From: Butyrivibrio sp. WCD3002 | GTDB taxonomy: Bacteria > Bacillota > Clostridia > Lachnospirales > Lachnospiraceae | Direction of reading: 5' to 3' | Length of the DNA stretch: 64,000 bases | Assembly (NCBI RefSeq): GCF_000424265.1 | Contig: NZ_AUJO01000005.1 | Location: forward strand, 62,001-126,000 | Shown: in pieces, positions 51,561-59,823 of the stretch | Layout: the number at the start of each line of letters is the position of its first letter | Numbering within the stretch: the first letter of the stretch is position 1 | Notes under the pieces: model-generated | What the model was told of the DNA's origin: nothing | What the model saw: only the letters and a program-made list of their open reading frames with translations | The model's database searches: none | Position numbers and translations under genes: made by a program

Positions 51561-52847
51561 TCACTCAAAGGTACCATACATTGCAACAGCATCATCAATG
51601 CTGATCTCACCTTTTCCAACCTGATAAGCTGCCACTTTTATCTGTATCGTAAGCGGATCTGTGATACCTATAACTTCAGGCGAAATAATACGATCTGCGC
51701 TCACCTGTGCAAAAGGTGCATAAACAGCATCAAAGGACAGATCCGATGTGGGAGTCACAAGACGCTTCACCGATGCCATCTGATCCAGCTCCTTATTTGT
51801 GATAAGGAAACGCATAAACTCGTTTGTCATATCCAGATTGTCGCTATCCTTGTTAACGGAAAATTCCACAGAAGGACTATCGATAAAATATCCGCCCTTA
51901 TCAGTCAAAGGGATCGGTGAAAATGTGTAATTAAAGGGGTTTTTGGAAAAAGCTTCAGACTGGGTTTCACGTTTCCTGGTTCCGGACACGGTATCCCCAC
52001 TGCAGATCATCATCGGTACATCGCCTTCAAAAAAGCGCAGAATTACCTCTGTATAGTTATCCTCGATTTTTTCGCATTCATCAAGATCGATACATCCGCT
52101 TTGAACCAGCTTTTCAACCGCTTCCAAGGCAGGGCGCATGTATTCTCCTGCTGCGGGATCGAGATTATTGGCAAGTGTAAGCGCGTCTTTTTTTTCAACG
52201 AGATTAGCTACAAACATAGGATATGCAACCGTGTACATGAAACAGCTGGAAGAACCTGCGCTGTAACCCATCATAGGGTTTGAATAGCCCTTGCTTTTGA
52301 ATTTTTCACACACATCTAAGAGCTCATTCCATGTGGTTGGAACGCTCAGTCCTTCTTTTTCAAAAAGGTCGTTGTTCACCAGCATGCCATAGCTTCTTGA
52401 AAAAACCGGCACCATCATTACATGGTTTTCATCATCATGGTAAATAAGGCCTTCGCGAATGCAGCCAAGATTAAGGCCAAGAGCGGAGTCCGACAAATCC
52501 TCAGTATGAGTAAAAATGTGACTGTATTTTTCGTCGTCCACCATCGAGGCAAAGGTAAAGAAAATATTGGGCTTATCATCGCCTTCCAGCGCTGTGTCCA
52601 ATACATTGTTATAGTCATCAAGCTTCACATAGCTAAGCTGAACATTTGGATATATCTCGTTAAATCTGTCAAATTCGGCCTCTAAGGCCTCGAAATTATC
52701 ATAACTTCCGGCCACAGTTAGACTGCACTCAGTATTTGTATCAAGCGACGGACTGAATTCCCCCTTCGCTTCTTCTGCTTCTTTGCTGCAGGCTGACAAC
52801 GATAGAACAACGCTTAAAACTAAAAAACTGCAGACAATTTTTCTCAT
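51561..52847 (-). CDS. Solute-binding lipoprotein, likely sensor partner of the hybrid kinase
   Basis: 428 residues. Lipobox LSAC (Cys near residue 20). The rest is a type-1 sugar-binding ABC fold: LTVAGSYDNFEALEAEFDRF, VPVFSRSYGMLVNNDLFEKE and FEGDVPMMICSGDTVSG. No permease or ATPase gene is adjacent; the next gene, 88 bp downstream on the same strand, is the hybrid kinase. Dedicated binding proteins that present sugars to kinases are known in other systems (ChvE, XylFII). Ligand unknown, probably a sugar. Confidence 0.85.
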   Translation of the reverse strand: MRKIVCSFLVLSVVLSLSACSKEAEEAKGEFSPSLDTNTECSLTVAGSYDNFEALEAEFDRFNEIYPNVQLSYVKLDDYNNVLDTALEGDDKPNIFFTFASMVDDEKYSHIFTHTEDLSDSALGLNLGCIREGLIYHDDENHVMMVPVFSRSYGMLVNNDLFEKEGLSVPTTWNELLDVCEKFKSKGYSNPMMGYSAGSSSCFMYTVAYPMFVANLVEKKDALTLANNLDPAAGEYMRPALEAVEKLVQSGCIDLDECEKIEDNYTEVILRFFEGDVPMMICSGDTVSGTRKRETQSEAFSKNPFNYTFSPIPLTDKGGYFIDSPSVEFSVNKDSDNLDMTNEFMRFLITNKELDQMASVKRLVTPTSDLSFDAVYAPFAQVSADRIISPEVIGITDPLTIQIKVAAYQVGKGEISIDDAVAMYGTFE

Positions 52848-52997
52848 GCTTTATAGCCCCCTCATTTCTGCATATCTCTTTTATGTCTCAACGTAGTAAT
52901 TCCCGATATTTTATTCATTAATTATATGAAAATAACGCTTGTTCATCAACAATGGGCACTTTGCCTGCAAGGGACGCGCAAAAGCAGTAAATACCTA

Positions 52998-53032
52998 AAA
53001 AAACGGCGCGGTTTGTCTATAAACCGCGCCGA
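52998..53032 (-). terminator. Terminator after the flavin-type protein gene
   Basis: CGGCGCGGTTT (53005-53015) pairs perfectly with AAACCGCGCCG (53022-53032). Seven As precede it, giving a T-tract for the minus-strand gene ending at 53049. Confidence 0.85.
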
Positions 53033-53048
53033 ATCTTTAGAAACTTTA

Positions 53049-53441
53049 TTAAAATTTAACTACTTTGGGCTCTCCGCCAAATGATGCGAAGGTTGCAACA
53101 GCATTCTTGAAATACAGAACCTCTGTATTGTCATCCTCTGCTGAATACATGCCCTGAAGTGACGGATAAGCGTCAAGCATGTGCTTTTTAGCTTCTACTC
53201 TGTCATCGCGAACAAGCTCGCCTGCAACTCTGACCCACTTACCTTCAGCAAATCCGCAAATCTCAACCTTGGGATTCTTCTGAATCTGCTTGGAAACATC
53301 CTTAACCTTACCGGTCTGGATATAAAGCTTATCCTCGAAAATGTCAACGGTTCCGAAAGGACGAACCCTGGGCTGGTCCCCATCAACCGTTGCCAAATAG
53401 TAAGTTCCGCACTTTTTTAAGAATTCATATACTTCCTGCAT
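53049..53441 (-). CDS. Pyridoxamine 5'-phosphate oxidase-like flavin-binding protein
   Basis: 130 residues, one split beta-barrel. TYYLATVDGDQPRVRPFGTV near residue 13 is the FMN-binding edge of the family, followed by KDVSKQIQKNPKVEICGFAE near 47. The small size and lack of catalytic extensions match the broad PPOX-like group, whose members bind FMN, heme or F420 and often have no known substrate. GAGG precedes the ATG. Monocistronic. Confidence 0.85.
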   Translation of the reverse strand: MQEVYEFLKKCGTYYLATVDGDQPRVRPFGTVDIFEDKLYIQTGKVKDVSKQIQKNPKVEICGFAEGKWVRVAGELVRDDRVEAKKHMLDAYPSLQGMYSAEDDNTEVLYFKNAVATFASFGGEPKVVKF

Positions 53442-53592
53442 CCCTGATACCTCCTCTTATGCTTGAATTAAATTGTGCATAACGTAATTATACGCTTCGA
53501 AGAGGTTATTAACAAGGAAGTATCTTATAGGTTTTGCCTAAATAAGTGCACTATGACCACTCGTTAAAGTAACTATCTCCCCCCTCAGTACT

Positions 53593-54573
53593 TCAATTTT
53601 TGTGGTCATAGGGATGGATTGTCTGAATTGTGCCATCCTCATTGTAGTGAAGCTCAGTGTATTTTACACATCTTCTGTGGTTGATACCGCCTGAAAGCTC
53701 ACAGTCATGGTAGAACAGGTACCATTTTCCCTCAACCTCTACCACTGAGTGGTGAGTTGTCCAGCCGATAACGGGCTCCATGATACGTCCCTTGTAGGTA
53801 AAAGGACCATAGGGCTTATCACCAACTGCATAGCAGATATAATGGGTTGTTCCTGTGGAATATGAAAAATAGTACTTGCCGTTATATTTGTGCATCCAGG
53901 GGCCTTCGAAATATCTGCGGTCCTCATCTCCTGCAAGGAGCGGATTGCCGTCCTCGTCAAGAATCTGAATATCTACCGGCTTCTCAGCAAATGCCTTAAG
54001 ATCATCGCTCATAAGTGCGCATTTAGGACAAACTGCAGGCTCGTTTTTCTCAGGCTCTGTTCCCTCAGGATCGAACTTACCTGTTCTGTACTTCTCAAGC
54101 TGTCCGCCCCAAAGTCCGCCAAAGTATACATAAACCTTGCCATCATCATCCATAAATGAGCAGGGATCTATACTGAAGCTTCCCTCAATGCAGTTCTCCT
54201 CAGGTGTGAAGGGCCCTTCCGGCTTGTCGCTTACAGCAACGCCCAGTCTGAAGTTGCCTTCCTTGTCTCTTGCAGGGAAAAACAGATAGTATTTTCCATC
54301 CTTGCATACTGCATCAGGAGCCCACATCTGGTCTCTGACCCAGGGTACATCGTGCATGCTGAGGGCTACGCCGTGATCTGTAACCTCTCCACCGATCTCA
54401 TCCATGGACAGAATGTGGTAATCCTCCATCTGATATTCATCGCCGTTATCGTTATCCTCGCCGTTGTGCGGAATGTCATGTGAAGGATACACATAAATTT
54501 TGCCATTAAAATAATGAGCTGAAGGGTCAGCAGTGAAAATATGTGTAACTAAGGGCTCTCTTTCTTTGCTCAT
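53593..54573 (-). CDS. GH43 beta-xylosidase/arabinofuranosidase-like enzyme
   Basis: 326 residues from ATG 54573, chosen because AGGAGA lies upstream; a start at 54621 adds an unlikely leader. No signal peptide. GH43 propeller: base Asp in FTADPSAHYF near residue 15, Asp in SIDPCSFMDDDG near 136, and acid Glu in YFEGPWMHKYNG near 220. The PSHDIPHNGEDND segment near 32 and WTTHHSVVEVEGKWYLFYHD near 270 recall the GH43 group of xylan-acting enzymes (subfamily 1 by impression). Cytoplasmic cleavage of xylo-oligosaccharides is likely. An AraC regulator is divergently encoded. Confidence 0.85.
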   Translation of the reverse strand: MSKEREPLVTHIFTADPSAHYFNGKIYVYPSHDIPHNGEDNDNGDEYQMEDYHILSMDEIGGEVTDHGVALSMHDVPWVRDQMWAPDAVCKDGKYYLFFPARDKEGNFRLGVAVSDKPEGPFTPEENCIEGSFSIDPCSFMDDDGKVYVYFGGLWGGQLEKYRTGKFDPEGTEPEKNEPAVCPKCALMSDDLKAFAEKPVDIQILDEDGNPLLAGDEDRRYFEGPWMHKYNGKYYFSYSTGTTHYICYAVGDKPYGPFTYKGRIMEPVIGWTTHHSVVEVEGKWYLFYHDCELSGGINHRRCVKYTELHYNEDGTIQTIHPYDHKN

Positions 54574-54713
54574 ATTTGTCTCCTTAAATGAATCAATTCT
54601 TTGGTAATACAAAAATAACACAGCTTAAAATCTTAATCTTTTCAATGCTTGTTAATTAGCTACGAATTATTGCTCGGATTTTTGGGCAAAATATTGAAAA
54701 AGGCGCTATAAAT

Positions 54714-54755
54714 AGCAATTATTAATCATTAAACAGCAATTTTTCATTGTTAATT
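54714..54755. promoter_or_regulatory. Two 21-bp-spaced direct repeats, candidate AraC operator
   Basis: AGCAATTATTAATCATTAA starts at 54714 and AGCAATTTTTCATTGTTAA at 54735. The two agree at about 15 of 19 positions and are exactly two helical turns apart, as expected for an AraC-family dimer. They lie in the divergent gap 54574-54885, about 140 bp from each start codon. Confidence 0.55.
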
Positions 54756-54885
54756 GGGCATCTTTTTGTAATAAAATAGTACATATCAATTAATAATTCT
54801 TGCGCTTTTAGAGGGGGAGTCTGCAGGAAGTTTTGACAGGTATAGCGCCATACATAGATAAACAGGCGCACCAGAGGTAGTAGTT

Positions 54886-55752
54886 ATGATTGAAACATTA
54901 AATGGACTTGTAGAAACCGTAAATTATAAGCAGAGCACATCACTTAAGCTCTACGATAATGATGAATATGAGGATTATCCCCCGCACTGGCACGCTGCAA
55001 TCGAGATTATTATGCCCATCCGCAGCTGCTATGACTTAAACTGTGCAGGAGAAAATGTGAGCCTGCGTGAAGGCGATATCATCATAATCTGCCCCGGCTG
55101 TATTCACTCTATTAAAGCGCCTGAGGAGGGACAGCGTATTATTTTCCAGCCGGATACCACTGAGCTTAGATTTATGCATGAGGTTGAAACGCTTATCAGC
55201 ATCATGTCCCCTTATATAGTGGTTACCCCTGAAGATTATCCTCAGATTTATAATAAAGTGCGTTCCCTTTTGCTGGAAATCACCGAGATTTACAAGGAAA
55301 ATGCCTCTTTTTCCGAGGTTGACATATATTGCAAGCTTCTTGAATTCCTCTCCTGCATTGGCAAGAATTTCGTAAAGAGAAGCGTTGAAGATGACCCTGT
55401 TGAGCATGTGCGCAGAGACGAGTATTTTGAGAGATTTATAGAAATCTGCGACTATATTCAGGAGCACTGCTCAGAGGATCTTAGCCTTGATGAGATTGCA
55501 GGAAAAAGCGGCTTCAGCAAGTTCTATTTCTCCAGAAGGTTTAAGCAGTTTACCAACGTATCCTTCTACAAATATGTTAATCAGAAGCGTATTGCAAAGG
55601 CGGAAACATACCTGATAGATCCGAGGAACTCCATTACAGACGTAGCTCTTAACTGCGGCTTCCCGTCTCTGTCCTCCTTTATCAGAATGTTTAAGATCAT
55701 TAAAAACTGCACACCTACTGAATTCAGAAATATGTACTGGACTTCAAGGTAA
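54886..55752 (+). CDS. AraC-family regulator with cupin sensor
   Basis: 288 residues. The N-terminal cupin (about 25-95) has YPPHWHAAIEIIMPI and the LREGDIIIICPGCIHSI motif. The C-terminal double helix-turn-helix (about 185-288) has ICDYIQEHCSEDLSLDEIAG, SKFYFSRRFKQ and SITDVALNCGFPSLSSFIRM. It probably binds a pentose or xylo-oligosaccharide and activates the divergent GH43 gene through the direct repeats between them. The ribosome site is weak. A terminator follows at 55833. Confidence 0.92.
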   Translation: MIETLNGLVETVNYKQSTSLKLYDNDEYEDYPPHWHAAIEIIMPIRSCYDLNCAGENVSLREGDIIIICPGCIHSIKAPEEGQRIIFQPDTTELRFMHEVETLISIMSPYIVVTPEDYPQIYNKVRSLLLEITEIYKENASFSEVDIYCKLLEFLSCIGKNFVKRSVEDDPVEHVRRDEYFERFIEICDYIQEHCSEDLSLDEIAGKSGFSKFYFSRRFKQFTNVSFYKYVNQKRIAKAETYLIDPRNSITDVALNCGFPSLSSFIRMFKIIKNCTPTEFRNMYWTSR

Positions 55753-55832
55753 TTTGCTGAAAGATGCGCAAATAGCCTAATTGAATGCGTTTATGTACAG
55801 TTTCAAAAAACAGCCCATAAGGTATAAAAATG

Positions 55833-55867
55833 GCCCGGAAAGGAGCACTGCTTCTTCCGGGCTTTTT
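55833..55867 (+). terminator. Terminator of the AraC-type gene
   Basis: GCCCGGAA (55833-55840) pairs with TTCCGGGC (55855-55862), followed by five Ts. Confidence 0.85.
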
Positions 55868-55907
55868 GCTGTCTTGATGTTTTGATGTCATGATGTTATG
55901 CCATCAT

Positions 55908-57329
55908 TTATTTATAAAATGTGTTTATCTCCTTCATTTCATAGTCTTTAAGGCCTACTCCGTCAAATGTATGCCACACAGTAAAGACCGCCTCTCCGCC
56001 GATATCCGCATTTCGATCCTTCATTTTGGCTGATCTGAAATTACCCAGCGAATAATAGACAAGCATCTCCCCGCCGTCCGGCCTCTCCATCATCTGCATT
56101 TCCTGAACTACGTGGGGATGGGTTCCGATTACCACATCTACTCCTGCCTTCGCCAAAAGCTCTGTCACACGCTTTTGCTCATCTGTGACCTCTGTATTGT
56201 ATTCCTCGCCAAAATGCACGAATACTATGGTAAAATCCGTATCTTCCCGGGCTTTTCTTATCTCCTCAACAAACCGGTCCTCTTCTTCGGTAGTTTTTGG
56301 GAGGTAATGTACAGCCGCCGGATATTTTGATGGCGCTTCATTTCCGTTTGTTCCGTAGGTGTAGGCAAAAAGTGCGAATTTTATGCCATTTTTACTGATG
56401 ATCTCGTAAGGCTTGTATTCCGTTTCGCTTGTTCCCTGGATTCCCACACAGGTTATGTCGTTTTCCTTATAAAAATCCGTGGTTACGTCTATCCCATACA
56501 TTCCTTTGTCCAAACAGTGGTTATTGGCGCAGGCTGCTACGTCAAAGCCTGCATTTTTAATGGCTTCGCCAACCGCTATGGGTGATCCGAAGGCAGGATA
56601 GCCGCTGACGGCATTATCTTTGTCTACAAGGACAGTCTCCGCCTGAATCGCAGCAATGTCAGCACCTTGAATCTCGTCTATAAAGGGCTCGTAAAGGAAA
56701 TCAAAGTTGCCTTTTTGTCTCTGGTAAGCATATTCGTAGACATCCTTGTGAATTAAATTATCCCCAAAAGCTACGAATTTAACCCCATTTTCAAAACTCT
56801 TTAACCCAAAGGAGCTCCATCGCCACAGGGTATTTTCACCGTTTTCATCCTCAAGAAGGAAAAACGCATTATCCTCATTAACAACCTTCATTCGTGTGAC
56901 TATGCGACCTATGTCCGATGCAAACCATTTCTGCTTTAGGCCATCCTTCGTAATGTCATAGATGAAAATATGCTGTGACAGCCATATTTCGTCACCTTTT
57001 ACCCAGAATGGTCTGTGTTTACCGTACTTTCCTCTTTTCCAGAGAAGCAAAACCAGCTCTTCGTCGCCGTCGGTGTCAACATCCTCAATAAATGCGTCCT
57101 GAACACGGAGCTTTTTCTCACTTTGCCACAATGTGCTGCCATCAGCAGCTTTTAATGTGACTTTTTTAGCCGTAAGGTCGAGAAATAAGCCCTGTTTTGA
57201 CGTAAAGGACTTATCCTGCCACTTCACCCTGAAATAGGGCTTTTTAGAGGCGTATATGCAGCAAATGGCTGCCGCTAATAAAAGCAGCAGCCATACTGAT
57301 TTTTTAATTATTCCGGGTCCTTTTTTCAT
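55908..57329 (-). CDS. CapA-family metallophosphatase-like protein with membrane anchor
   Basis: 474 residues from ATG 57329, 2 bp after the DUF3160 stop; an in-frame ATG at 57359 overlaps that gene. A hydrophobic helix near 12-28 anchors it. Residues about 35-175 have a short repeat region with VDTDGDEELVLLLWKRGKYG, like an FG-GAP-type propeller blade. The CapA/PgsA domain spans about 185-460: VAFGDNLIHKDVYEYAYQ, CANNHCLDKG, FVHFGEEYN and IGTHPHVVQEMQ, keeping the metal-ligand Asp/Asn/His set. CapA relatives take part in poly-gamma-glutamate capsule formation; no pgsBC genes are present, so the role is open. Confidence 0.8.
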   Translation of the reverse strand: MKKGPGIIKKSVWLLLLLAAAICCIYASKKPYFRVKWQDKSFTSKQGLFLDLTAKKVTLKAADGSTLWQSEKKLRVQDAFIEDVDTDGDEELVLLLWKRGKYGKHRPFWVKGDEIWLSQHIFIYDITKDGLKQKWFASDIGRIVTRMKVVNEDNAFFLLEDENGENTLWRWSSFGLKSFENGVKFVAFGDNLIHKDVYEYAYQRQKGNFDFLYEPFIDEIQGADIAAIQAETVLVDKDNAVSGYPAFGSPIAVGEAIKNAGFDVAACANNHCLDKGMYGIDVTTDFYKENDITCVGIQGTSETEYKPYEIISKNGIKFALFAYTYGTNGNEAPSKYPAAVHYLPKTTEEEDRFVEEIRKAREDTDFTIVFVHFGEEYNTEVTDEQKRVTELLAKAGVDVVIGTHPHVVQEMQMMERPDGGEMLVYYSLGNFRSAKMKDRNADIGGEAVFTVWHTFDGVGLKDYEMKEINTFYK

Positions 57330-57331
57330 AA

Positions 57332-59680
57332 TCAGTCGATTCGATAGCTCTGAGTCCATGCGGGCTGATCCGGTATATTATCATCCGGAATCCAGTTCCA
57401 GTCATCATCATAATGTCCGCCTCTGAGGATATCTCTCCACTCAGAATCAGTCATTCGGTTACCCATATCTGTAGCGAACTGATAGAAGCTATACACACTT
57501 CCTCTTCCCACATGAAGCTTGCCATCAATAGGGAAAACAACATAAATAAGATCTACCTGTCCGCTTCCAACCTCAAGCACACTGCCGTTTGGATCGGTTG
57601 CTATATCTGCAATAACAGGACAGGGTGCCTGGTAAGCATAGCAAAGATCCTCAACGTCATCTTTATTTGCCTCGTACCAGAAATGCTCGATATCTCCGCC
57701 GTAGCATCTGATGAGCTCATACTCTTCATCTGTAAGTGTCTCGTTTTGGAGCTCCTTTTCAGACATTTTAAGAAGATTCATGGAAATCTCTGTGAGCTTA
57801 TCAAGTTCACCCTTGTCGCTTTCACTGATCATTCCAAGATCATCAAGGCCTTCCTTGGTCTTTTGTGAAAGAAAAGCAAATCTGCTGTATATCTCGGGCT
57901 CAGGATCCACATAGCCTCTGTCGTCTATGATTTCCTCATCATCACCGCCGCCCATCTCTGCCATAATCTGTTTAGCATAGAGAATCGTGTCGTGCTTAAG
58001 CTCTGCAAAGGAACCAGCGAAGGTTTCCAGATCCTTTTTCTGCCATTCCTCACTTTGCATGTATGAGGGATAGCCCTTGCCCTTTTCTTTGAATAACGGC
58101 CGTAATGTATTGAGCCATCCGGAGTACAAACTCGCATTCCAAAGGGATGTATCGGAATTATTAAAATATCCGTTAAGAACTGTCATGTTCTCAGTATAAT
58201 TCTTGTAATCTGTATCGCCCTGCTCCTCAAGTATGGAATAAGCCTCCTTTGAGCCAAGGGTTGCTGCCACATCCAGAGTGTCGGGAAGCATACGCTTGTT
58301 GCCATTGGAATCCTCTTCAACAGCCCTGTAAACCAGCTGCTGCATAATCGCTGCATCGATGGTAAATCTCTGTCCCATGAATCTGAAGGACGCTATAACA
58401 TTCTCTTCATCTTCGCCAACCGGTATTGAGTTGATCTTTGGCGGTTCAACTTTTTTAACAGCCTCTACCAGCTTACTAAAAGCATCACTGTTTGAGGTTA
58501 TTTCTGAGATTTCAGGGATTTTTCCATAACTATCTGTCACCAGTGTCTCAAATTCCGTGTATCCCACATCATCGGAGGCTCCGGCAAAGAAACTGGTTAT
58601 AGCATAAATACTCTCCCAGTCTGAAAGGTCCTGCTCTATGGCATTTGTCATAAGAAGCGCACTTCCAACAGCCTCCTCACTGGTAAGAATAAATGGAATG
58701 CGGCCATACCACATCATGCATCTGAAGTACTTCTCAAGGGTCTTATCACCCTCGTAATAACCCCTCGGTTTATACTGGGTATAATCCTCCATAACCCCGG
58801 TAATACTACAAAGATTGGCTGATTTCGCCGCCATAATCTTCTGATATTCATCATCTGATGTACTGATTACTGTAGAATCACTTACCTTGTCTGCCCCCGG
58901 CAGTTCAAGAAGCTTTGCGCCTACATTGAAGAAAACCAGGTTATTGAATGCCGATTGTTCAAAGTCGGTACCCTTGAGTTCTTCATACTGCGCCGATGTC
59001 AGATCAAGCATTGTAGTTGTGAGAATCTCAAGTCTCTCGGACAGATAGGATTTCTCCGTAGTTTTCATTAGATGAGCAAAATACAGATGATAGGTATGCA
59101 TCAGTGAATCAACCGTAATAAAATTCGGGAACATCATATAACGATTAGATTCATAAATATCGAAGAACTCGTCTCCAACATCCCGTCTTACTGCAAAGGA
59201 ATTCTTTATAAGCGCTTCCCGCAGCTCGTTTACATGGTTATAGCTCGTATCCTCAGCAGGATCAAAGAAATATGAGAATTTATCTGCATATTCCACATTG
59301 GAGAAATCCTCTGCAACCTTATAATCCGGCACAGAAGGAACTATGGTTTCATCATAATATTTCTCCTCGCTGTCTCCAAGTAAGGAGATGCTAGATACCT
59401 TAAAATCGCTGCCGGTATCACCTGATGTATCTGTAGAGCTATTCTGGTCAACCTGCGCCGTATCGGTATCTCCCGCATCATTCTCCGATATTTCATCAGT
59501 TGTTTCCGGAGTTGTTTCACCGGAAGCTGATTCCTCCGCGGAATTTGCCTCATTGACTTTTTCAGTCGCTTTTTTGATAAGATTGCCTGAAGAGCCGGAA
59601 TCGTTGTCATTAGCGCCAGATGCGCAACCTGATATGGTCATAGATATGACGAGAATCAACGACAATACCTTTCGTTTCAT
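57332..59680 (-). CDS. DUF3160 lipoprotein
   Basis: 782 residues. Lipobox ISGC (Cys near residue 19). A low-complexity Ser/Thr/Glu/Asp linker extends to about 90. The rest is a DUF3160 domain: FFDPAEDTSYNHVNELREAL, FAVRRDVGDEFFDIYESNRY and MFPNFITVDSLMHTYHLYFA near 170-215, and the C-terminal PVIADIATDPNGSVLEVGSG followed by QVDLIYVVFPIDGK. The domain is large, mainly helical and of unknown function. It is exposed on the cell surface. It forms an operon with the CapA-like gene 2 bp downstream, which suggests a joint envelope role. Confidence 0.85.
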   Translation of the reverse strand: MKRKVLSLILVISMTISGCASGANDNDSGSSGNLIKKATEKVNEANSAEESASGETTPETTDEISENDAGDTDTAQVDQNSSTDTSGDTGSDFKVSSISLLGDSEEKYYDETIVPSVPDYKVAEDFSNVEYADKFSYFFDPAEDTSYNHVNELREALIKNSFAVRRDVGDEFFDIYESNRYMMFPNFITVDSLMHTYHLYFAHLMKTTEKSYLSERLEILTTTMLDLTSAQYEELKGTDFEQSAFNNLVFFNVGAKLLELPGADKVSDSTVISTSDDEYQKIMAAKSANLCSITGVMEDYTQYKPRGYYEGDKTLEKYFRCMMWYGRIPFILTSEEAVGSALLMTNAIEQDLSDWESIYAITSFFAGASDDVGYTEFETLVTDSYGKIPEISEITSNSDAFSKLVEAVKKVEPPKINSIPVGEDEENVIASFRFMGQRFTIDAAIMQQLVYRAVEEDSNGNKRMLPDTLDVAATLGSKEAYSILEEQGDTDYKNYTENMTVLNGYFNNSDTSLWNASLYSGWLNTLRPLFKEKGKGYPSYMQSEEWQKKDLETFAGSFAELKHDTILYAKQIMAEMGGGDDEEIIDDRGYVDPEPEIYSRFAFLSQKTKEGLDDLGMISESDKGELDKLTEISMNLLKMSEKELQNETLTDEEYELIRCYGGDIEHFWYEANKDDVEDLCYAYQAPCPVIADIATDPNGSVLEVGSGQVDLIYVVFPIDGKLHVGRGSVYSFYQFATDMGNRMTDSEWRDILRGGHYDDDWNWIPDDNIPDQPAWTQSYRID

Positions 59681-59740
59681 CTTAAGTCCCCCTCTCTTTT
59701 ATCAGAAAAAAGAAATTTGCCCGATAAACATTATACAATA

Positions 59741-59775
59741 AAAAAGGAAACTTCGCATTTTTTCGAAGCTTCCTT
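59741..59775 (-). terminator. Terminator after the GH120 gene
   Basis: AAGGAAACTTCG (59744-59755) pairs with CGAAGCTTCCTT (59764-59775) with one mismatch, and flanking As give a T-tract on the minus strand. It lies 49 bp after the GH120 stop. Confidence 0.75.
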
Positions 59776-59823
59776 TTATTGTTATTTTGTATTTTTTATT
59801 ACGCTACTTCATTTACACAGAGT

